Source: Chloroflexota bacterium
Lineage (GTDB): Bacteria; Chloroflexota; Anaerolineae; Thermoflexales; Thermoflexaceae
Reading direction: 5' to 3'
Assembly (NCBI GenBank): GCA_030550075.1
Contig: JAUQQB010000097.1
Span: forward strand, 1-8,665
DNA length: 8,665 bases
The notes beneath the pieces were generated by a model, which made no database searches, was not told the DNA's origin, and saw only the letters and a program-made list of their open reading frames with translations. Both the position numbers and the translations under genes were made by a program. Within the stretch, counting starts at the first letter, position 1; every line of letters begins with the position of its first letter. Positions 4,855-8,665 of this stretch are shown in pieces.

Positions 4855-5991
4855 TCATGGCCCCATATCGATAGAGATCTCCCCATGGGCGTAGCGTCGG
4901 ACGGCCTCGTAAACGGCTCGGGGATGAAACTCCAGATCCAGAAAGGCATAGCCCTCGAGGATGGAGTCTTCCCGCCACGGGTAACGCAGCGCCCACATGG
5001 CCACCACCGGGCACCACGGCCAGTGCCGCCGCGCGTATTCGTAGGCTCGAATCGTGTAATCCGCCCGCATCTCCGGCGGGAGCCCGTGGTCATAATCCGG
5101 CGATTCATTCCATCCGGTTTCGGTAATGTAAATCGGCCGCTCGTCACCGTAAAGCCGCATGATCGCCCGCATCAGTTCCACCCGGCGAAAATTCAGCCGC
5201 CGGGGATCCGGCGGCTCCTCCGGTGGGTTCCCAAACCCATAGGGATGCATCGCCCATCCATCCAGGTAAGGGGCGATCCCCTGCGCGTAGACTTCTGCCA
5301 AAAACCGCAGATCGTTCATCGCATGGAGGGAATCCTCCAGGGTGGGGGCCGGCCCGCCCGCAAGGACCGGGAGATCCGGCGCCACCTGTTTAACTGCCGG
5401 ATACACTGCCTTCATCAACGCCACGAAGGCGGCCGGGTTCGGTGGCCGTTCCCCCCATTCGATGTAGAGATTGGGCTCGTTCCAGATCACCAGGGCGGCG
5501 ATCTGATCCTGATAGCGCGCTGCGAAGGCGGCCGCAAAGCGGGCGAAGGGGAACACCGCCTCGGTCCCCAGGTAAGTCGCCGGCGCGCGCCACGGACGTG
5601 CCCATACCGGGACCAGCCCGAGGCGGGCGATAACCTTTAGGCCCTCCCGCCGCGCCAGGAAGATCCGCAGGTCGCTGTGGCTCCAGGCGTAACGCCCGGG
5701 CTTTGGTTCTAAATAAGCCCATGGGAAAAATTCCACCACCCAGGCCGCCCCCATCGCCCGAGCCATCTCAAAGGTGTGATAGATACGCGCGGGATTGGCT
5801 TCGTCGGTCACCCGGGTATGGATCCCAATCATAGGGTTCACGGTCTCCGGGGCGCGCGGGGGGCCTAACACCAGTATCGACGGTCCCCCGGCGGAAGCTG
5901 GGAGCATCCAGAGGGCGAAAGCGATGACCCGACAAAGCGCTCTGAGCTTATGATTCCCCGGGCTTTTGAAATCCAGACGGGAACGCTTCAC
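4855..5991 (-). CDS. Secreted glycoside hydrolase, clan GH-A (GH5/GH39-like)
   Basis: 378 residues. Residues 1-34 look like a signal peptide: basic KSPGNHKLR, hydrophobic 18-30, and cleavage motif ASA before Gly35. The rest fits a TIM-barrel retaining glycosidase: WNEPN at 170-174 supplies the acid/base Glu172 at the end of strand 4, HPYG at 249-252 is the usual strand-6 element, and ITETGW at 289-294 supplies the nucleophile Glu291 at strand 7. The start is GTG 5991 with a weak GGGAAGAG upstream; an ATG at residue 29 would cut the signal peptide. No binding module is attached. Neighbours are not a polysaccharide locus, although a sugar importer lies about 3 kb away. The exact GH family and substrate (beta-glucan, xylan or others) cannot be assigned by eye. 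Confidence 0.85.
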   Translation of the reverse strand: MKRSRLDFKSPGNHKLRALCRVIAFALWMLPASAGGPSILVLGPPRAPETVNPMIGIHTRVTDEANPARIYHTFEMARAMGAAWVVEFFPWAYLEPKPGRYAWSHSDLRIFLARREGLKVIARLGLVPVWARPWRAPATYLGTEAVFPFARFAAAFAARYQDQIAALVIWNEPNLYIEWGERPPNPAAFVALMKAVYPAVKQVAPDLPVLAGGPAPTLEDSLHAMNDLRFLAEVYAQGIAPYLDGWAMHPYGFGNPPEEPPDPRRLNFRRVELMRAIMRLYGDERPIYITETGWNESPDYDHGLPPEMRADYTIRAYEYARRHWPWCPVVAMWALRYPWREDSILEGYAFLDLEFHPRAVYEAVRRYAHGEISIDMGP

Positions 5992-6030
5992 CGATCTCTT
6001 CCCGAGTAAAGCGATGCGTTTGTTCCTTCC

Positions 6031-6058
6031 TTAGGGGGCTTGGGCTACACTCCCCTGA
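6031..6058 (-). terminator. Weak hairpin between the GIY-YIG gene and the glycosidase gene
   Basis: The plus-strand arms TTAGGGG and CCCCTGA can pair over seven positions (one wobble) around a loop of about 14 bases. It sits in the 174-base spacer, about 110 bases after the GIY-YIG stop and 40 bases before the glycosidase GTG. There is no U-tract. It may be a leader structure for the glycosidase mRNA or chance; the rest of the spacer shows no recognisable element. Confidence 0.2.
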
Positions 6059-6165
6059 CGAGGGCCAGCAATGTAAATCCTAAGCCTTCATTATGGAGCG
6101 AAGCGAGAGGAACAAGGATTCTTCCTCCTGTATAGGGGCAGGCTGGCTTCTCTCTATACGATTTC

Positions 6166-6621
6166 CTACAAATCAAAAGGCTCTGGACGGAGCGGACGAA
6201 GGCCCCATCCAACGATGAGCTCACGGAATTTGGCGGCATCGGGCACAGCGAAAAGATGCGTCGGGCACCGGCAGTCGCTGCTGCCGAACCGGGGGATTGC
6301 AGGAGGAAGCTGCTGAGCCAGCGCGCGGGCCAGCCGGCATTCCATGGAGGGATCCTGGGTTTCCATAATGAAAGCCCCACGCAACGTCCCGGCGGCCAGC
6401 AGGAAATCGATGTGCCAGCGGCGGGTGGGGTTCCGGCCCTCGGCCACATCCTGATGACGTTGTAGCCGCCGGAACCCCCCTGGACCCTGTGCGGAGCCCA
6501 CATAGGCATAGGTGCCCGCAAGACGCCGGCGTCCTAATCGGCCGACTGCCACCTCTCCGAACACTTCCAGCCATAACACATAAACCCCGCGAGCCATTCC
6601 GTTCGACATCGTTCGTTCCAT
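6166..6621 (-). CDS. GIY-YIG nuclease family protein (DUF123)
   Basis: About 151 residues from ATG 6621. The GIY-YIG pattern is present: GVYVLWLEV (first strand, G-V-Y), GTYAYVGSAQGPGG (Y-V-G variant of YIG), RRLQRHQ with the conserved Arg, and Glu in METQDPSMECRLARAL. The DUF123 hallmarks follow: RRWHIDFLL, then RFGSSDCRCPTHLF near the C-terminus. DUF123 proteins occur alone or fused to endonuclease III in archaea and bacteria; a nuclease role is presumed, not proven. The start is uncertain: ATGs at 6621, 6609 and 6597 all lack a clear ribosome site; the frame stays open to 6795, but those 58 codons show no homology and overlap the hairpin after the dehydrogenase gene. It is flanked by unrelated genes on the same strand. 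Confidence 0.88.
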   Translation of the reverse strand: MERTMSNGMARGVYVLWLEVFGEVAVGRLGRRRLAGTYAYVGSAQGPGGFRRLQRHQDVAEGRNPTRRWHIDFLLAAGTLRGAFIMETQDPSMECRLARALAQQLPPAIPRFGSSDCRCPTHLFAVPDAAKFRELIVGWGLRPLRPEPFDL

Positions 6622-6732
6622 GGTGTAAGGGCTCTGAGCAAAACGCTTCGGCCCCTCTTGGAATTGGACTCTGGGAACGGGCGGGGCCGCTGAAGGTAGC
6701 CTCGCCCGCCCCGAAAATCTATCATTGGCTTC

Positions 6733-6755
6733 CCTATGGCCCTTGGGGCCATGGG
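6733..6755 (-). terminator. Hairpin after the complete dehydrogenase gene
   Basis: Arms 6733-6742 and 6746-6755 pair over ten positions with one T-G wobble around a three-base loop TTG. It is 57 bases after the dehydrogenase stop on the minus strand. No U-tract follows. It is a probable transcript end between gdh and the GIY-YIG gene. Confidence 0.45.
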
Positions 6756-6811
6756 AGAGGCCTACCTGACCTTTAAGTAAAGGACCTGCTACCATGATTG
6801 CACAACGAGTC

Positions 6812-8158
6812 TTAAGGATAAATCCCCCGAATCAAGGTCGCCTGGGCGACACGCCAGATGGCCAGGGCCTGGGCCGCCGTGCGATAGTCCCCGGGCTTCA
6901 GGCCATAGCGGCGCAGCTCCTCCTCCTTCGCCAGCACTTCGTAGAAGGCCCGCTTGAGGATCCGCTCCATGCGCTGATGGATCTCCTCCTCCGTCCAGAA
7001 GAAGGACTGCAGATCCTGCACCCACTCGAAATAAGAGGCCACCACTCCGCCGGCATTGCACAGGATATCCGGCACAATGAAGACGCCCTTCTCGATCAGG
7101 ATCTCATCGGCCTCCGGGGTGGTGGGGCCGTTGGCTCCCTCGGCCAGGATGCGGGCCTGCACATAAGGCGCGTTCTCGGCGGTGATCTGATTTTCCAGGG
7201 CCGCCGGGATCAGGACATCGACTTTCAGCGTGAGAAGCTCCGCGTTAGTAATCGGTTCCACCCCTGAGAAACCCATGACCGTTCGATGTTGCCGGACGTG
7301 CTCCATCAGCCGGGGGATATCCAGGCCCTTAGGGTTGTAAATTCCGCCGTGGATATCGCTCACCGCCACGACTTTAGCACCCATCTGATAAGCCGCCAGG
7401 GCCGCATGGGAGCCGACGTTCCCGAACCCCTGGATCGCGATCGTGGCATGCTCGATGGGGATCCGGTTCGCCTTCAGGGCCTCGGCGACCACCATCATCA
7501 CGCCACGGCCGGTCGCCTCCACCCGCCCCAGGGTGCCGCCGACTTCCAGGGGTTTCCCCGTCACCACCGCGGGCTGGGTGAACCCGGTATGCATGGAGTA
7601 AGTGTCCATAATCCAGGCCATGATCTGAGGATTGGTCCCCACATCCGGAGCTGGCACATCCCCGCCGGGATGCATCAGCAGACTGATCTCCGTCGCATAT
7701 CGGCGGGTCAGCCGCTCCAGCTCTCGAGGGGAGAGCTTCGTGGAGTCCACCGCCACGCCGCCCTTGGCCCCGCCGTAGGGGATGTTCACCAGGGCGCATT
7801 TCCAGGTCATCCACATCGCCAGCGCCCGCACCTCCTCCAGGGTGACGTCCGGATGGTAGCGGATACCCCCTTTGGTAGGGCCGCGGACGGCGTTGTGGTG
7901 CACCCGGTAGCCGGTGAACATTTGGATGGATCCATCGTCCATCTGGACGGGGAAATTGACGATCAGCTCCCGCTTGGGACGACGCAGGAACTCAATAAGT
8001 CCCCTTTTGAGAGGATGGCCGGAGGCTTCCAGGATATGAGCGGCCTTGTCGAATTGGGCCAGGGCGGCATGCCATGCCTGAAGCCCTTTTCGAACGGCCT
8101 CGGGGGAAGGAGAGTAAAAGGCGCTGTAGGAAACTTCGATCGAACGCTCCGCTGCCAT
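6812..8158 (-). CDS. gdhA: Glu/Leu/Phe/Val dehydrogenase (glutamate dehydrogenase type)
   Basis: 448 residues, the normal length of hexameric bacterial glutamate dehydrogenases, which interconvert glutamate with 2-oxoglutarate and ammonia in the cytoplasm. Substrate-domain motifs: VNFPVQMDDGSIQMFTGYRV, PTKGGIRYHP (Lys96), MTWK (Lys120), the signature IPYGGAKGGV with catalytic Lys132, and PAPDVGT with Asp172. The coenzyme domain has GFGNVGS (244-250), and DILCNAGGVVASYFEW is typical of the family C-terminus. All key residues are kept, so it should be active. Start: ATG 8158 has AGGAGG (8168-8163) four bases upstream; in-frame ATGs up to 8209 are less well placed. NAD or NADP use cannot be read safely. 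A second copy lies directly upstream, separated by a strong hairpin. Confidence 0.95.
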   Translation of the reverse strand: MAAERSIEVSYSAFYSPSPEAVRKGLQAWHAALAQFDKAAHILEASGHPLKRGLIEFLRRPKRELIVNFPVQMDDGSIQMFTGYRVHHNAVRGPTKGGIRYHPDVTLEEVRALAMWMTWKCALVNIPYGGAKGGVAVDSTKLSPRELERLTRRYATEISLLMHPGGDVPAPDVGTNPQIMAWIMDTYSMHTGFTQPAVVTGKPLEVGGTLGRVEATGRGVMMVVAEALKANRIPIEHATIAIQGFGNVGSHAALAAYQMGAKVVAVSDIHGGIYNPKGLDIPRLMEHVRQHRTVMGFSGVEPITNAELLTLKVDVLIPAALENQITAENAPYVQARILAEGANGPTTPEADEILIEKGVFIVPDILCNAGGVVASYFEWVQDLQSFFWTEEEIHQRMERILKRAFYEVLAKEEELRRYGLKPGDYRTAAQALAIWRVAQATLIRGIYP

Positions 8159-8282
8159 GGTCCCTCCTCTATTGACAAAAGTGTTCATATCGTGACCAAT
8201 AGGGATCAAAAATACTTCGGGGAAGTGGAGCCTGGTGCTTTCGGTCTGGATCTGCCCCCAAAGGTGTAACTCCTATGAAATA

Positions 8283-8315
8283 GAAGGTGGCAGCGGCAGA
8301 GCCGCTGCCACCTTC
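8283..8315 (-). terminator. Perfect 15-bp hairpin between the two dehydrogenase genes
   Basis: GAAGGTGGCAGCGGC (8283-8297) pairs without mismatch with 8301-8315 around AGA. On the minus strand it comes 62 bases after the upstream copy's stop and is followed by TATTTC, a partial U-tract. It is the best intrinsic terminator candidate in the window and suggests the two copies are transcribed separately or at different levels. Confidence 0.65.
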
Positions 8316-8377
8316 GTCTTCCCCTCCGAGGGATCCCGAGAGGCTGTCCAGCGCGCTGGGGCGCTTTCCTCAAAATT

Positions 8378-8665
8378 TTACACCCAGCCTCGCAACCGCA
8401 TGGCCTCGACCACCCGCTCGATGGCCACAATGTAGGCGCCCAGCCGGTTGTGCACCTTGTAGCGCTGCGCGGTCTCATGCACGGCATGGAAGGCCGCGGT
8501 CATCTTCTCATCCAGCCGCTGGTGCACCTCCGCCTCATTCCAGTAGTAGCCGTAGGCGTTCTGCACCATCTCAAAGTAGGAGACCGTCACCCCGCCCGCG
8601 TTGCACAGGAAATCGGGGATGACGTAAACCCCGTTCTCGTGGAGGATGTGATCCGCCTCCGGCGT
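8378..8665 (-). CDS. Second Glu/Leu/Phe/Val dehydrogenase, C-terminal part
   Basis: The last 95 codons of a gene cut by the right window edge. The visible part begins TPEADHILHENGVYVIPDFL and continues CNAGGVTVSYFEMVQN, aligning with TPEADEILIEKGVFIVPDIL and CNAGGVVASYFEWVQD of the complete neighbour. It is clearly a paralogue, not a recent duplicate: after this block the helices differ (NAYGYYWNEAEVHQRLDEKM against LQSFFWTEEEIHQRMERIL), and its tail ends AMRLRGWV rather than TLIRGIYP. The stop is TAA at 8380-8378. The catalytic Lys and Asp region is outside the window, so whether this copy is catalytic or a regulatory partner cannot be judged here. Confidence 0.92.
   Translation of the reverse strand, partial: TPEADHILHENGVYVIPDFLCNAGGVTVSYFEMVQNAYGYYWNEAEVHQRLDEKMTAAFHAVHETAQRYKVHNRLGAYIVAIERVVEAMRLRGWV

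Noticed and set aside
6622..6795. In-frame 58-codon extension of the GIY-YIG gene
   Set aside because: It has no homology, overlaps the probable transcript-end hairpin of the dehydrogenase gene, and would make the protein longer than usual for DUF123.
8159..8209. Upstream in-frame start codons of the complete dehydrogenase
   Set aside because: AGGAGG sits four bases before the ATG at 8158 and inside the extended frame, so the shorter start is preferred.
7286..8269. Long plus-strand open frame opposite the dehydrogenase gene
   Set aside because: Antisense to a complete, well-recognised gene; the His/Gly/Asp-rich translation matches no family.
8348..8359. Perfect 12-base palindrome CCAGCGCGCTGG after the partial dehydrogenase gene
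   Set aside because: It has no loop for an RNA hairpin, lies between a stop codon and the stronger hairpin, and such GC palindromes are expected by chance in this composition.

Overview
This is a GC-rich (visibly above 60%) bacterial window with seven protein genes, all on the minus strand. The gene content and the protein style suggest a thermophilic Chloroflexota of the Anaerolineae/Thermoflexus type; this is inference from recognition, not a database match. The features behind it are a Thr/Pro-linker lipoprotein sugar-binding protein, a short homoserine dehydrogenase, paired Glu-family dehydrogenases and a DUF123 GIY-YIG protein.

Layout from left to right (transcription runs right to left). 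1-330 is non-coding: a perfect hairpin at the left edge, three GTAG-headed palindromes resembling REP elements (85-200), and a strong hairpin just after the sugar-binding protein gene. 331-1791 encodes an ABC transporter substrate-binding lipoprotein. Just upstream of it, 1919-2929 encodes a LacI-family repressor with a near-consensus sigma-70 promoter. The pair looks like a regulated carbohydrate uptake locus whose permease genes would lie beyond the left edge. 2988-3496 is a roughly 500-base spacer with debris: a short zinc-ribbon reading frame resembling a transposase N-terminus, a degenerate tRNA-like segment, a 13-codon Leu/Ile-rich mini-ORF with a good ribosome site, and hairpins. 3497-4543 is homoserine dehydrogenase (threonine/methionine branch), followed upstream by a 311-base spacer with a candidate promoter and nested inverted repeats. 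4855-5991 is a probably secreted clan GH-A glycoside hydrolase. 6166-6621 is a stand-alone GIY-YIG/DUF123 protein. 6812-8158 is a complete Glu/Leu/Phe/Val dehydrogenase, and 8378-8665 is the C-terminus of a second, non-identical copy running off the right edge.

The genes are mostly separate transcription units with spacers of 130-570 bases, several containing strong hairpins. Functional links are loose: the binding protein, the LacI regulator and perhaps the glycosidase concern carbohydrate capture, while hom and the tandem dehydrogenases concern amino-acid metabolism. I see no CRISPR array, intact mobile element, rRNA or intact tRNA, and no convincing new multi-gene system. The most unusual material is in the non-coding spacers.
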